Positions 45,600-55,058 of a stretch of DNA of 64,000 nucleotides are shown piece by piece. A program made the position numbers and the translations under genes. The notes beneath the pieces are model-generated. The model did not search any database. It had not been told where the DNA came from and worked only from the letters and a program-made list of their open reading frames with translations. Position 1 is the stretch's first letter; each line of letters starts with the position of its first letter. The DNA comes from Acinetobacter calcoaceticus DSM 30006 = CIP 81.8 (GTDB lineage: Bacteria; Pseudomonadota; Gammaproteobacteria; Pseudomonadales; Moraxellaceae), in the NCBI RefSeq assembly GCF_000368965.1, contig NZ_KB849778.1:310001-374000 (forward strand), in the 5' to 3' direction.

Positions 45600-47420
45600 T
45601 TCTTTTAGTTTTGCCAAACTCGCGAGTTGCTGTAAAAGTTCTTGCTGGCTAAAAGCACCCGTTAAACGCAACGCACGAATTTCTTTTTGCTCTGGGCTTA
45701 AGAATAAATAGGTCGGTGGCCCTAAAATGTTCCATTGTTTGAGTAGCGCTTCATGCGACTGATCATAATGGCTCAAATCAAGCTTAATTAAATAATATGG
45801 CGCAAGAGCAGATTGAACTTCGGGTGCTTTTAAAATACGGTGCTCAATAGGTTGGCAAGCAACACACCAGTCTGCATAAACATCAACTACAATAGCCCGA
45901 TCAGCTGGAGCACCCGCTAAAATTTTCTGAAAATCTGCTGCTGTAGTTGCAATATGCCACTCGGCCATGTGATCAGAACTTTGCAAATTTCGATTATGAA
46001 TATGTTGATACTGGTTATAGGCTACAAAAGGTATAACGATTAACAATAAAATCGCATAGAGCCATTGTAGCTGCCCTTTTTTCCAGAAAAACTGATAAAC
46101 AGCATAAGCTATAAAAGCGAGTCCTAATACTAGACTAAGTACTTGCATGCCCCAATCAGGTAATAAAGGACGAATAAAGTAAAGGCTTAAACCCAACATC
46201 AGGAAAGCAAAAATCACTTTAATCTGATGCATCCAGTCGCCAGCTTTAGGTAAAAATTTTGCCCCCAATATGCTCGCGAGCAATAAGGGAATCCCCATCC
46301 CAAATCCCAGACAAAACAGAAGCAAAGCCCCTTGCCATTGATTTTGTGTTTGAGAAATAAACAATAAAGTTCCAGCAAGGGGTGCAGTCATACAAGGACC
46401 CACCAAGAGCGCAGAAACCACACCCATGACTCCAGCACCAATCAAGGTACCGCCTTGTTGCATGGACTGAATGCGGTCAAGTCGATTTAACCATGTTTGC
46501 GGCAAACGAAGCTCAAACAAGCCAAATAGATTCAGAGCAAATACAATAAACAGCAAACTAAAAGCAATTAAAGTAGCAGGCTGTTGTAACCAGCGTTGGA
46601 AATTTAAGCCTGCTGAAGAAGCAATTAAACCTAAGCCTGCATAAACCAATGCCATACTACACACAAAGGTAAGTGCAATGACCCAAGCTTTTAAACCTTT
46701 ATGCTCTCGAATAATCAATGAAGTTAAAATAGGAAGCATCGGTAAAGAACATGGCGTAAATGCGAGCAGCATGCCTAAACCTAAAAATAATAAAACTCCA
46801 TACCAAAGTGAGTGTTCAATTAACTTAGCTGACCAGATCTGATCTTGTGCAATTTGTGGTGTAGTTGTATCAACAGCCGTCTGTGTACCGTGCTCTTTTT
46901 CTAAAGATTCTGAATCTGAAGAGGTATCTGCTTGTGTATTTGCTAAATCCAATAATCGTTTTGGCGCTGTTCCTGCTTGGTTTTGCACACCAACCAAACC
47001 ATCGGCATCAGTTTGAAACTCAATTTTTTGAGGTGGGTAGCAAATGCGGTCTTTGGCACAACCCTGCCAAGTCACACTATAGTGTTCTGAAGGCTTTGTC
47101 TTAATTTGAAAATTAACTTGATTGTAGTAAACCTGACTTTGCCCATAATTTTCATCATATTGAGCAACAGCTTTAGGTAACTTTAAAGCTAAAGGTTGAG
47201 TACCTTGTTGTACGGTAAATTTATGCTGATATAGATAGTAATTTGGCTGAATCTGCCAAGATAAACTCGCAGTATGCGGCTCAGAAGATTCAACCGAAAA
47301 TGAAAAAGCTTGTTCGGGTGACAGTAACTTATCTTGCGCAGAAACCAACTGGCTAAATACACAAACTATAACTGCTAGAAAATAAAGAATTCCCTGATGT
47401 ATAAGCTTTTTCATTAACAT
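45594..47420 (-). CDS. dsbD: Thiol:disulfide interchange protein DsbD
   Basis: 608 aa. Carries electrons from cytoplasmic thioredoxin to periplasmic DsbC/CcmG. Signal peptide (1-28), N-terminal DsbD-alpha domain with CAKDRICYP, eight membrane helices with the Cys pair in FTPCSLPMLP and GPCMTAPLAG, and a C-terminal thioredoxin domain with DWCVACQ. The three redox pairs are all present. Upstream an outer-membrane protein gene ends 18 bp away, so they may be co-transcribed. Confidence 0.95.
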   Translation of the reverse strand: MLMKKLIHQGILYFLAVIVCVFSQLVSAQDKLLSPEQAFSFSVESSEPHTASLSWQIQPNYYLYQHKFTVQQGTQPLALKLPKAVAQYDENYGQSQVYYNQVNFQIKTKPSEHYSVTWQGCAKDRICYPPQKIEFQTDADGLVGVQNQAGTAPKRLLDLANTQADTSSDSESLEKEHGTQTAVDTTTPQIAQDQIWSAKLIEHSLWYGVLLFLGLGMLLAFTPCSLPMLPILTSLIIREHKGLKAWVIALTFVCSMALVYAGLGLIASSAGLNFQRWLQQPATLIAFSLLFIVFALNLFGLFELRLPQTWLNRLDRIQSMQQGGTLIGAGVMGVVSALLVGPCMTAPLAGTLLFISQTQNQWQGALLLFCLGFGMGIPLLLASILGAKFLPKAGDWMHQIKVIFAFLMLGLSLYFIRPLLPDWGMQVLSLVLGLAFIAYAVYQFFWKKGQLQWLYAILLLIVIPFVAYNQYQHIHNRNLQSSDHMAEWHIATTAADFQKILAGAPADRAIVVDVYADWCVACQPIEHRILKAPEVQSALAPYYLIKLDLSHYDQSHEALLKQWNILGPPTYLFLSPEQKEIRALRLTGAFSQQELLQQLASLAKLKES

Positions 47421-47438
47421 AAATTTAAATTGCTTTGA

Positions 47439-48206
47439 TTAGAACAAGAATGCCACGCCTAAGCCACCGTTATAGCTCTTGTCTTGACCGTTCAAATCGA
47501 CGCCTATGCTTGCATCGAGCTGAGTACGATTATTGACTGCATAAACTAAACCTGTACCTAGACCATATTCATAGTCTTGGCTTTCAGTTTTACGGTAAAT
47601 AAACTCAGAATATCCTGAAAGTTTACCTGCGATTTTATAATCAATCGTTGGGATTGCTGTTACAGCCCAATCACTATTTTGCACTTCATAACGCATGGTA
47701 ATTGAAGTACCTACTAAATCACTATATTGGTAAGCTACCGCAGAGGTAAGGCTATAAATGTCATCATGTGCCGTAAATTCATCATTTCCAGTTGCAATGA
47801 CAGCCTCAGCCAACACTGCCATAGACAGTCTGTCATCTTTTAAATCAATCGCTTTTTTTAAACCGATGCTTACGTCACCAAAGCCCGAAGTATCATTTTT
47901 TTTACCAGCACGTTTAGTCTGAGTCCATGCCGGACCCTGCCATCCTAACTGTAATTCTAAGTCACGACCTAAACCTGTACGGAACAACATATCTTGATTT
48001 AAGGTTACGGTCTTTTCTTTAACACCATCAACAGTTGCTTCAGTATAGGTTACGCTTGGTAAACCTTGCTCCCAAGCCAAGTTGCCTACAGGGGTAATAC
48101 CCGTCCCCATTCCTGCCCCTGGGCGGTCAAACGAGAACTCTGCGGCAAAAGTACTTCCTGCAGCAACAGTAGTAAGGGCAAAAGTTAAAATTTGTACTAT
48201 TTTCAT
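47439..48206 (-). CDS. Outer-membrane beta-barrel, MetA-pathway-of-phenol-degradation-like family
   Basis: 255 aa from the ATG at 48206 (GGA nine bases upstream); the TTG four codons earlier is less likely. Signal peptide ends STFAA; the rest alternates hydrophobic strands and ends GVAFLF, a barrel C-terminus. The repeating glycine- and tyrosine-rich strands and TSGFGDVSIGLKKAI fit the Phenol_MetA_deg-type outer-membrane family. It lies between an ankyrin-like gene and dsbD, all on one strand. Role unknown. Confidence 0.65.
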   Translation of the reverse strand: MKIVQILTFALTTVAAGSTFAAEFSFDRPGAGMGTGITPVGNLAWEQGLPSVTYTEATVDGVKEKTVTLNQDMLFRTGLGRDLELQLGWQGPAWTQTKRAGKKNDTSGFGDVSIGLKKAIDLKDDRLSMAVLAEAVIATGNDEFTAHDDIYSLTSAVAYQYSDLVGTSITMRYEVQNSDWAVTAIPTIDYKIAGKLSGYSEFIYRKTESQDYEYGLGTGLVYAVNNRTQLDASIGVDLNGQDKSYNGGLGVAFLF

Positions 48207-48218
48207 TTTAATATCCAA

Positions 48219-48764
48219 TCAAGTAGTTAATTCTTTTGTCATTTTAGCCCCATGACGGCGCAATAATTCTAATGTTTCACGCTCTTCTTCAAGTGATTCT
48301 GACCAGTCTATTTCATCAAAATCACAATCAAAGAACAACTGACTGATTGAAGATAAAATAGTGAGTCCTTCTTCATCACGCGAGTTTGGATCAACTTTTT
48401 CATCGAGTAAACGTTGAACAGCTGGAGCACATGCCGAGCTTGCAGCATCCCATAACGGACCATAAAACTCTTCTGCATCCCAAAGATGTACATTGGCTTT
48501 GGCCTGAATCAAAGCTTCGAGAATCTCAAGGTAAACCTGTAACGCTTGTTGCTTTTCTTCTTTTGATAATGGTGTACCTGCTTCATAAGCTTCCGATACA
48601 TTTTCCCACCATTTAAAAATTCCGTCACAGATAATTGATACAGGTGGCCCCTGTTCCGGATCAATAAAGTTCGGATCAAGTCCTTCAGCAAGTAATTTTT
48701 GCACTTGCGCGAGTTCTAATTCTTCTATGGCTTTAATTAAAGCTTGCTGCTGGGTGGTTAACAT
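48219..48764 (-). CDS. Ankyrin-repeat-type cytoplasmic protein
   Basis: 181 aa from the second ATG (48764), six bases after GAGAG; the first ATG at 48770 abuts it. At least three ankyrin-like repeats: ALIKAIEELELAQVQKLLAEGLDPN, LEALIQAKANVHLWDAEEF, and APAVQRLLDEKVDPNSRDEEG. No signal peptide. Its stop lies 12 bp before the outer-membrane protein gene, suggesting an operon. The binding partner is unknown. Confidence 0.75.
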   Translation of the reverse strand: MLTTQQQALIKAIEELELAQVQKLLAEGLDPNFIDPEQGPPVSIICDGIFKWWENVSEAYEAGTPLSKEEKQQALQVYLEILEALIQAKANVHLWDAEEFYGPLWDAASSACAPAVQRLLDEKVDPNSRDEEGLTILSSISQLFFDCDFDEIDWSESLEEERETLELLRRHGAKMTKELTT

Positions 48765-48881
48765 GACCATCTCTCAAAAATATATTAGGGCTATTATGCC
48801 TAATCTCTTCTCCAGATTTTAGAGGTTGATTGCATTGCATTGCAAACCTAATGTTGTGAATAGTTTTATTTTCATCAGATA

Positions 48882-48907
48882 TAAAAAAAGCCCCGAAGGG
48901 CTTTTTA
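48882..48907 (-). terminator. Terminator of the HPF-like gene
   Basis: AAGCCC/GGGCTT with a CGAA loop, then T7 on the minus strand. Confidence 0.9.
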
Positions 48908-48917
48908 CCGTTTTCAA

Positions 48918-49268
48918 TTAAACTTCATCATCAATGAATTCTGGTTGCCCACCTCTCGGGTGTTCTTTTTTCTCAAAAGTATGTTCGAGGCTACGTTTTA
49001 ATTTTTCAATTGCACCATGAATTGAAGCATCAATATTTCCTGCTTTATGGTGCACTGCAACTGGTTTCAAACCTGAAGGACGTGCTTCAATCATACAGTG
49101 GATATCTTTGTCACCACTTTTGTCCCCATTTTCATCACTAAAATGAACCGAGAAATGCGTAATACGTTCGCTATGACGTTGGAATTCTTGAGTAAGTTCT
49201 GCACGTACATAAGTAATTAAACGTTCGCTATTATGGATGTTTTTATCTGTGCGGATTTCTATATTCAT
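48918..49268 (-). CDS. HPF/RaiA-type ribosome-associated protein
   Basis: 116 aa from the ATG at 49268, nine bases after GAGAGG; the ATG at 49277 lies directly on the ribosome-binding site and an upstream frame to 49358 lacks one. The S30AE/HPF pattern is visible: MNIEIRTDKNIHNSERLITYVRAELTQEF, then CMIEARPSGLKPVAV and GAIEKLKRSLEHTF. It lacks the long C-terminal domain of long-form HPF. Probably a hibernation or stress factor; it differs from classical HPF in a charged, acidic C-terminal tail. Confidence 0.78.
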   Translation of the reverse strand: MNIEIRTDKNIHNSERLITYVRAELTQEFQRHSERITHFSVHFSDENGDKSGDKDIHCMIEARPSGLKPVAVHHKAGNIDASIHGAIEKLKRSLEHTFEKKEHPRGGQPEFIDDEV

Positions 49269-49520
49269 AAATACCATCCTCTCTTTCTTACTGTGGATCT
49301 TTTCTATGCAAAACTTTTTTATGTTGGCATGTTTTAAGCATGCATGAACTGACTTCAATTGTACATTTTGATGGTGTAATGGTTTGTTATCTCCTGACTT
49401 AAACGTACTGCTTTTAATTTATTTTGAAGATCTTCATATCTTCAATATCAGTCCATCTATAAAAATATGCAAGCTGATTTTTTAAATATTTATGAAAAAT
49501 TGAACAAAAGGAGAGCAATC

Positions 49521-50486
49521 GTGACCGAATCTTATCTATCTGGCGCCGAGCTCATTGAGCAAATTCAGAAGTCTCCTTATTCACGTGATTTAATCGGTTA
49601 TCACGGACAGCCCCCACAGGTTAAATGGCCTAATAATGCCAAGGTTGCTGTGCAATTTGTGCTTAATTATGAAGAAGGTGGCGAAAAACATATTGAGCAC
49701 GGCGATGAGGGTTCGGAACAGTTTTTATCAGAGATTATTGGTGCTGCAAGCTACCCTGCTAAACACATGTCGATGGACTCTATGTACGAATATGGTTCAC
49801 GTGCTGGATTTTGGCGCATTCATAGTGAGTTTGAACGGCGCAAGCTTCCAATGACCATTTTTGGAGTTGCAATGGCACTGATCCGCAATCCTTATATTGT
49901 GGAAGCCATTAAGCAAGCTGATTATGATGTAGTGTCTCATGGCTACCGCTGGCTTCACTATCAAGATACCGATATTGAAGTAGAAAAACAGCACATGGAA
50001 CAGGCCCTATCTGTTTTAGAAAACTTGTTTGAAAATAAAGTGATAGGTTGGTACACCGGACGTGACAGCCCCAATACTCGTCAGTTACTTGCAGAGTTCC
50101 CACAAATACAATATGACTCTGATTATTATGGTGATGACCTGCCTTTTTGGACCACACTTACCGATGCTGCGGGTGCATCCCGCCCCCATTTAATTATTCC
50201 TTATACTTTAGAATGTAACGACATGAAGTTCTGTTCACCGGGTGGATTTAATAATTCAGAACAGTTTTTTCAATATTTAAAAGATAGTTTTGATGTGCTG
50301 TACGCAGAAGGTGAAACTGCACCAAAAATGATGTCAATTGGAATGCATTGCCGTATTTTAGGGCATCCGGGTCGTTTTAAAGCCTTACAAAAGTTTCTCG
50401 ACTACATTCAAATGCACGATCGTGTCTGGGTATGCCGTCGACAGGATATTGCTGAACATTGGTATAAAAATCACATAACTGAATAA
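49521..50486 (+). CDS. puuE: Allantoinase PuuE (polysaccharide-deacetylase fold)
   Basis: 321 aa from a GTG at 49521, which has an ideal AAGGAGAG ribosome-binding site; a frame to 49467 does not. Converts allantoin to allantoate. Unlike the amidohydrolase AllB, it is of the NodB/polysaccharide-deacetylase type: RDLIGYHGQPPQVKWPNNAKVAVQF, EEGGEKHIEHGDEGSE, YDVVSHGYRWLHYQ and IGMHCRILGHPGR. First of a run of co-oriented urate-degradation genes. Confidence 0.92.
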   Translation: MTESYLSGAELIEQIQKSPYSRDLIGYHGQPPQVKWPNNAKVAVQFVLNYEEGGEKHIEHGDEGSEQFLSEIIGAASYPAKHMSMDSMYEYGSRAGFWRIHSEFERRKLPMTIFGVAMALIRNPYIVEAIKQADYDVVSHGYRWLHYQDTDIEVEKQHMEQALSVLENLFENKVIGWYTGRDSPNTRQLLAEFPQIQYDSDYYGDDLPFWTTLTDAAGASRPHLIIPYTLECNDMKFCSPGGFNNSEQFFQYLKDSFDVLYAEGETAPKMMSIGMHCRILGHPGRFKALQKFLDYIQMHDRVWVCRRQDIAEHWYKNHITE

Positions 50487-50585
50487 TTGATTTTTAACTT
50501 TTTAAATTCTTAAGCTGTTGATTAACAGCTATTGGCACTGTTATTGCTAAAACTCTATATCACGACAATGAGTTTAGGAATAACA

Positions 50586-51089
50586 GTGTTTTTAGCCGAG
50601 TTTAATCAAGCCCCACCCGAACAACTCAAGACTTTGTTAAAAAACTGTGTCCACATTCCAACATGGGCCGAAAAAATCATCTCAGAACGCCCCTATTCAA
50701 CAAAAGCATCTCTTTTGGAATATGCAGAAAATTTAAGTCACATGTGGTCATGGCAAGAGATTCAAGCAGCTTTAGCAACTCACCCAAAAATTGGTGAACG
50801 GCAGGCAAAAAAGCAACTCAATGCAAAAGAGCAACATTTTTCAAATCAAGAACAAGCTGGCATTTCTTTAGATGAAAAAACGCAGCAAGCTCTGCTACAA
50901 GGCAATCTCGATTACGAACAAAAGTTTGGCTTTATTTTTTTAATTAAAGCAGCAGGACTCAGTAGCGATCAGATTTTAAAAAAGCTACATGAACGTTTAC
51001 AACATGACTTGGCTATCGAAAAAATAATTGTACATGAGCAACTCGCTGCGATTGCTCTATTACGTCTATCTCAGGAAATACAAGCATGA
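50586..51089 (+). CDS. uraD: OHCU decarboxylase UraD
   Basis: 167 aa from the GTG at 50586 (AGGA seven bases before); an ATG at 50568 is an alternative. Decarboxylates 2-oxo-4-hydroxy-4-carboxy-5-ureidoimidazoline to S-allantoin. Family motifs: catalytic HPKIGE (His66) and FSNQEQAG near 85, and KFGFIFLIKAAG near 118. It overlaps uraH by 4 bp (ATGA). Confidence 0.93.
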   Translation: MFLAEFNQAPPEQLKTLLKNCVHIPTWAEKIISERPYSTKASLLEYAENLSHMWSWQEIQAALATHPKIGERQAKKQLNAKEQHFSNQEQAGISLDEKTQQALLQGNLDYEQKFGFIFLIKAAGLSSDQILKKLHERLQHDLAIEKIIVHEQLAAIALLRLSQEIQA

Positions 51090-51409
51090 TCAGCACTCAT
51101 ATTTTAGATACGAATTTAGGCAAACCAGCTGCACACGTAGAAGTGAAGTTGTTTCATGCAGAAACCCATGAGCTGATTGCGACCGCAACCACTAACCAAG
51201 ATGGGCGTGTGAGTGATTTTGGAATAAAAGAGTTTGCAGAGGGTGCTTATCAACTTGAGTTCGAAATCGCCCCTTATTTTTCATCACTAGAAGTCAAAAC
51301 TTTTTTCCCGCGTGTTTGCATTCAATTTTTTATAGAAGACATTAATCAGCATTACCACATTCCCTTACTGATTAGCCCGTTTGCTTACTCCACTTATCGC
51401 GGTAGCTAA
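51086..51409 (+). CDS. uraH: 5-hydroxyisourate hydrolase (transthyretin-related)
   Basis: 107 aa. Hydrolyses 5-hydroxyisourate to OHCU. STHILDTNLGKPAAHV at the N-terminus supplies the active-site His, DGR near residue 40 the Arg, and the C-terminus ends in the diagnostic YRGS. No signal peptide, so cytoplasmic. Translationally coupled to uraD. Confidence 0.95.
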   Translation: MISTHILDTNLGKPAAHVEVKLFHAETHELIATATTNQDGRVSDFGIKEFAEGAYQLEFEIAPYFSSLEVKTFFPRVCIQFFIEDINQHYHIPLLISPFAYSTYRGS

Positions 51410-51433
51410 CTCAAATATAACGAGGAGAAAAAT

Positions 51434-52801
51434 ATGAATCATCGGCAAAAGAATGCGATTTCTCCAGAGCATGAATATTTAGGAATATCCAAAAGTTTTG
51501 CTTACGGGTTACAGCACGTGCTTACCATGTACGGTGGTATTGTTGCACCGCCCCTTATTATTGGAACAGCGGCTGGATTAAGCTCAGCACAAGTCGGAAT
51601 GCTAATTGCAGCTGCCCTATTTGTAGGTGGATTGGCAACACTGATTCAAACTATTGGGACCAAATATCTAGGTGCAAAATTACCTTTAGTTCAGGGTGTG
51701 TCTTTTGCAGGTGTTGCAACCATGGTCGCAATTATCACCACAGGCGGTGGCTTACCTGCTGTATACGGTGCGGTCATTGCCGCATCTCTAATTGGCCTAT
51801 GTCTTGCGCCTTATTTTTCTAAAATTATTCGTTTTTTTCCGCCTGTTGTAACGGGATGCGTCATCACAATTATTGGTTTATCTCTGTTACCCGTCGCAGT
51901 TCGCTGGATGATGGGCGGTAACAGTAAAGCACCCGACTGGGGAAGTGTAGAAAATATCTCTTTGGCCTTACTAACCTTAGGCATTGTGATTGTTTTAAAT
52001 ATGTTGCCGCAAGCCAGCATTCGTCGCTTATCGATTTTATTAGCTATTGTTGCTGGTACTGCCCTCGCCTATTTTATGGGTTTTGGTGATTTTAGTCAGG
52101 TGAGCTCAGGCGCATGGCTGCAATTTCCACACTTATTTGCATTTGGCTTACCGACTTTCGAGTTAAGCGCAATCTTGTCGATGTTGATTGTGACTTTAGT
52201 CATTATGACGGAAACCACAGCCGATATTATTGCTGTCGGAGACATTGTAGGAACTGAAGTAGATGCTAAACGTATCGCCAATGGTGTTCGTGCCGATATG
52301 TTTTCAAGTGCTTTCGCCCCTATCTTTGGTTCGTTTATGCAAAGCGCTTTTGCCCAAAATGTTGGACTGGTTGCGATTACAGGTATAAAAAGCCGATTTG
52401 TGGTGGCAGCAGGTGGTGTAATTCTGATTATTTTGGGTCTACTCCCTATTATGGGTCGTTTGATTGCAGCGATTCCAATGCCCGTACTTGGTGGTGCAGG
52501 TTTGGTCTTATTTGGATCGGTTGCAGCAAGTGGAATTCGCACTTTAGCAAAAATAGATTATAACGATCAGAAAAATTTAATTATTGTCGCGACCGCTTTA
52601 TCGGCAGGTATGATTCCAATTATTAACCATGAATTTTATGCTCATTTCCCAGTTTGGGTACAAACTTTGTTCCATTCGGGCATTAGTTCAACTTGTATCT
52701 TTGCTATCTTGTTGAATTTATTATTTAATCATTTACCTACATTTCGCAGCTCGCGTACCCCTCATTTAAGCCAAACAATAAATACCAGAAATACACATTA
52801 A
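51434..52801 (+). CDS. NCS2-family purine (urate/xanthine) permease
   Basis: 455 aa, about 14 membrane segments. The NCS2 signature appears as FAYGLQHVLTMYGGIVAPPLIIG near residue 22, with TETTADIIAVGDIVG near 264 and GSFMQSAFAQNVGLVAITG near 297. Clustered with urate genes, it is likely a urate or xanthine proton symporter of the inner membrane. The ribosome-binding site GAGGAG is strong. A terminator follows. Confidence 0.92.
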   Translation: MNHRQKNAISPEHEYLGISKSFAYGLQHVLTMYGGIVAPPLIIGTAAGLSSAQVGMLIAAALFVGGLATLIQTIGTKYLGAKLPLVQGVSFAGVATMVAIITTGGGLPAVYGAVIAASLIGLCLAPYFSKIIRFFPPVVTGCVITIIGLSLLPVAVRWMMGGNSKAPDWGSVENISLALLTLGIVIVLNMLPQASIRRLSILLAIVAGTALAYFMGFGDFSQVSSGAWLQFPHLFAFGLPTFELSAILSMLIVTLVIMTETTADIIAVGDIVGTEVDAKRIANGVRADMFSSAFAPIFGSFMQSAFAQNVGLVAITGIKSRFVVAAGGVILIILGLLPIMGRLIAAIPMPVLGGAGLVLFGSVAASGIRTLAKIDYNDQKNLIIVATALSAGMIPIINHEFYAHFPVWVQTLFHSGISSTCIFAILLNLLFNHLPTFRSSRTPHLSQTINTRNTH

Positions 52802-52814
52802 AGATTTAGTTTTT

Positions 52815-52843
52815 AGCGCCCCACTTCGGTGGGCCTTTTTTTA
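52815..52843 (+). terminator. Terminator after the purine permease
   Basis: CCCAC/GTGGG stem with a TTCG loop and TTTTTTT. Confidence 0.92.
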
Positions 52844-52922
52844 ACCGTTGATCAAATTTGGCTTCATTTTTGCTTAAGACACTGTATCCTTAGCGTGCTT
52901 TATTTGGGGGGAGATCATTTAA

Positions 52923-53648
52923 ATGCAATTAAAGCAACTTGCGGCGACTTGTGCCTTGTTATCTGCAACTGCCATGGTTCAGGCAAAACCAATCTGGCAA
53001 GATTTTAGCGTGACTGGACTTTATGGTGAAAACTATGAAGTTGTAGATGACAAAGAAACCATCCTTACTTTGGAATATGCAGCGAAAGTTAAATACGCTG
53101 ATGTATTTTTCTTTATGGACCGTATGCGTGGTGAAAATGACCACAAGAGTACTTACTTCGAGTTATCACCACGTTTAAGCTTAGGTGAAATATCAGGTAA
53201 AAAACTGGCGTATGGCCCAATCAAAGATGTGTTAATTAGTTCCACTTGGGAAGGCAATAGTGAAGACGGCAACAACTTCGATAATTTCCTTTATGGTTTT
53301 GCTGTCGACTTAAATATCCCATATTTCCAATATGCGAATTTAAACTTCTACCGTGCAAATAATGAGAACACTGACGACGATTATCAAATGACGTTCGTTT
53401 ATGGTATTCCATTTAAAATCGCATCTGAAGATTTCTTGGTAGATGGTTTCCTTGACTGGTCAACTGCTGAAGGCGACCATGCCAGCGAGTTAAACTGGAC
53501 AACACAATGGAAATGGAATGTTGGTAAACACATTTCTCCTGATACACGTCTATACCTAGGTATCGAGCACTCTGTGTGGAATAACAAATTTGGCCTTCAA
53601 GGACGAGACGAAAACAACGTCAGTGCATTGGTTAAATACCACTTCTAA
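52923..53648 (+). CDS. Tsx-type nucleoside-specific outer-membrane channel
   Basis: 241 aa. Signal peptide 1-21 (ATAMVQA). It fits the Tsx/OmpK channel family (PF03502): IWQDFSVTGLYGENYE, VFFFMDRMRG, YFELSPRLSLGEISGK, then the ending VKYHF typical of barrels. Tsx-family channels admit nucleosides, and its position between the urate permease and hpxO suggests entry of purines through the outer membrane. The specificity is inferred. Confidence 0.83.
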   Translation: MQLKQLAATCALLSATAMVQAKPIWQDFSVTGLYGENYEVVDDKETILTLEYAAKVKYADVFFFMDRMRGENDHKSTYFELSPRLSLGEISGKKLAYGPIKDVLISSTWEGNSEDGNNFDNFLYGFAVDLNIPYFQYANLNFYRANNENTDDDYQMTFVYGIPFKIASEDFLVDGFLDWSTAEGDHASELNWTTQWKWNVGKHISPDTRLYLGIEHSVWNNKFGLQGRDENNVSALVKYHF

Positions 53649-53668
53649 AATTATGATTTAGAAGCTTG

Positions 53669-53700
53669 AAACAGCAAGGAGAAGTCCTTGCTGTTTTTGT
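53669..53700. terminator. Terminator between the channel gene and hpxO
   Basis: AAACAGCAAGGA/TCCTTGCTGTTT with a GAAG loop and TTTTGTTTT. Confidence 0.88.
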
Positions 53701-53701
53701 T

Positions 53702-54859
53702 TTAATCGAGGGGATTACCCACAATATTGCTAATAATCCCCTGCATAATATGTCCACCTTGTTCACGGCGTAATTCTGCATACCAAGCTTGTGTAACGCT
53801 TTCATCTTTCATATGGGTCACATCACAACGTTTACGCGCACGAAGTACTAACTCATTTACACGTTCATTGCGCTTGTTTTGATAGCGACGTAAAGCATCT
53901 TCAACACCTAAAGTATTAATTTGCAAAGAACGCGCTAAATAAATCGCATCTTCCATGGCTTGGCAGCCACCTTGCCCAATATCAGGTGTGGTGCTGTGCG
54001 CAGCATCACCTAAAATCACCACGCGACCTTTATAAAACTGGGTGAACGGCTCAATATCATGTATTTCTACCCGATTGGTCTTTTGCGGGTCTAAACGTTC
54101 AATGAGCTGCTGTACTGGTACACACCAATCAGCAAAATATTGTTTTAAAAGTTTTTTATATTCATCTCGATTATTTTCTAAACCTGCTGGTAAAGGCACA
54201 TCTAAAAAGAAATAGAATTTCCCATCTGCAACCGGCATCAGAGAAGCACGCTTACCTTCGCCCACATAAGTTGTCCATTGCTTCGCTGGAGCTAAATCTT
54301 CAGATATTTCAACCAAACCATTCCAATTCACATAACCCGCATAACGGCGCTGTACTTGCTGGCCCAACACATAGGCCCGTGTAAGAGAGTGAGTACCGTC
54401 TGCCCCAATTACTAAATCGGCTTGTGTAGAGCTACCATCAGCAAAATGCACCTCAACAAAATCAGCCTTGTCATCAAGACTGACCATTTTTTTGCCTAAA
54501 TAAATCTGATCTCGGCCAAACTCATCCATCAGCATATTTTGTAAATCTGCACGTGCAACCGGATAAGGTCTTTGCCCTACTTCTTCAATTAATGGCGATA
54601 AACTGAATTGTGTCATCACGTCTCCAGTTAAACCATCTACATAAGCCAAATCGTCCATTTGTCCACCAAGTTGGGCGATTTTCTCGGTTAATCCAAGATA
54701 GTTCAGACATTTTACGCCATTTGACCACAATGAAATTGCAGCACCCACAGGAAGAATCTTCTCTGTTTGCTCAAAAATGCGAACTTGATGACCAAATTTC
54801 TTTAATGCAATGCCAGTGGTTAGACCTCCCATTCCCGCACCAATAATCACCACATTCAT
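53702..54859 (-). CDS. hpxO: FAD-dependent urate hydroxylase HpxO
   Basis: 385 aa. Oxidises urate to 5-hydroxyisourate with NADH and O2, replacing cofactor-free uricase. Class A flavin monooxygenase: [18 protein letters not shown] (Rossmann), [10 protein letters not shown] near residue 155 and [21 protein letters not shown] near 285. The HpxO-type [20 protein letters not shown] supplies the catalytic Arg near 204. Length matches Klebsiella HpxO. Divergent from alc, sharing a 199-bp region with CTATAGG repeats; ribosome-binding site AGGAGAG. Confidence 0.93.
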   Translation of the reverse strand: MNVVIIGAGMGGLTTGIALKKFGHQVRIFEQTEKILPVGAAISLWSNGVKCLNYLGLTEKIAQLGGQMDDLAYVDGLTGDVMTQFSLSPLIEEVGQRPYPVARADLQNMLMDEFGRDQIYLGKKMVSLDDKADFVEVHFADGSSTQADLVIGADGTHSLTRAYVLGQQVQRRYAGYVNWNGLVEISEDLAPAKQWTTYVGEGKRASLMPVADGKFYFFLDVPLPAGLENNRDEYKKLLKQYFADWCVPVQQLIERLDPQKTNRVEIHDIEPFTQFYKGRVVILGDAAHSTTPDIGQGGCQAMEDAIYLARSLQINTLGVEDALRRYQNKRNERVNELVLRARKRCDVTHMKDESVTQAWYAELRREQGGHIMQGIISNIVGNPLD

Positions 54860-54867
54860 AACACTCT

Positions 54868-54890
54868 CCTATAGATATTCACCTATAGGG
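54868..54890. repeat. CTATAGG direct repeats in the hpxO-alc intergenic region
   Basis: On the minus strand CTATAGG occurs twice, 15 bp apart (start to start), at 54868-54874 and 54883-54889. The second copy is part of the palindrome CCTATAGG. They overlap or precede the hpxO ribosome-binding site, so they may be a leader or operator element. Low certainty. Confidence 0.35.
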
Positions 54891-55058
54891 TGCTTATGCT
54901 AAAAACATGCCATCGTTTAAAATTTATTTAGCTTTTCCATAAAACTGGCATGCACCATGCTTATATATTTACGTGTAAAACTCGTCTCAGCACGCTCAGT
55001 GTTAGGGCAGTTTTAAATGAAAAATCATGTTTTTAACAAGAAATACGGATAATCCACT

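Noticed and set aside
52096..52542. 148-codon antisense frame inside the purine permease
   Set aside because: The permease family is unmistakable; the antisense composition (Pro, Ile, Thr) mirrors membrane-protein codons.
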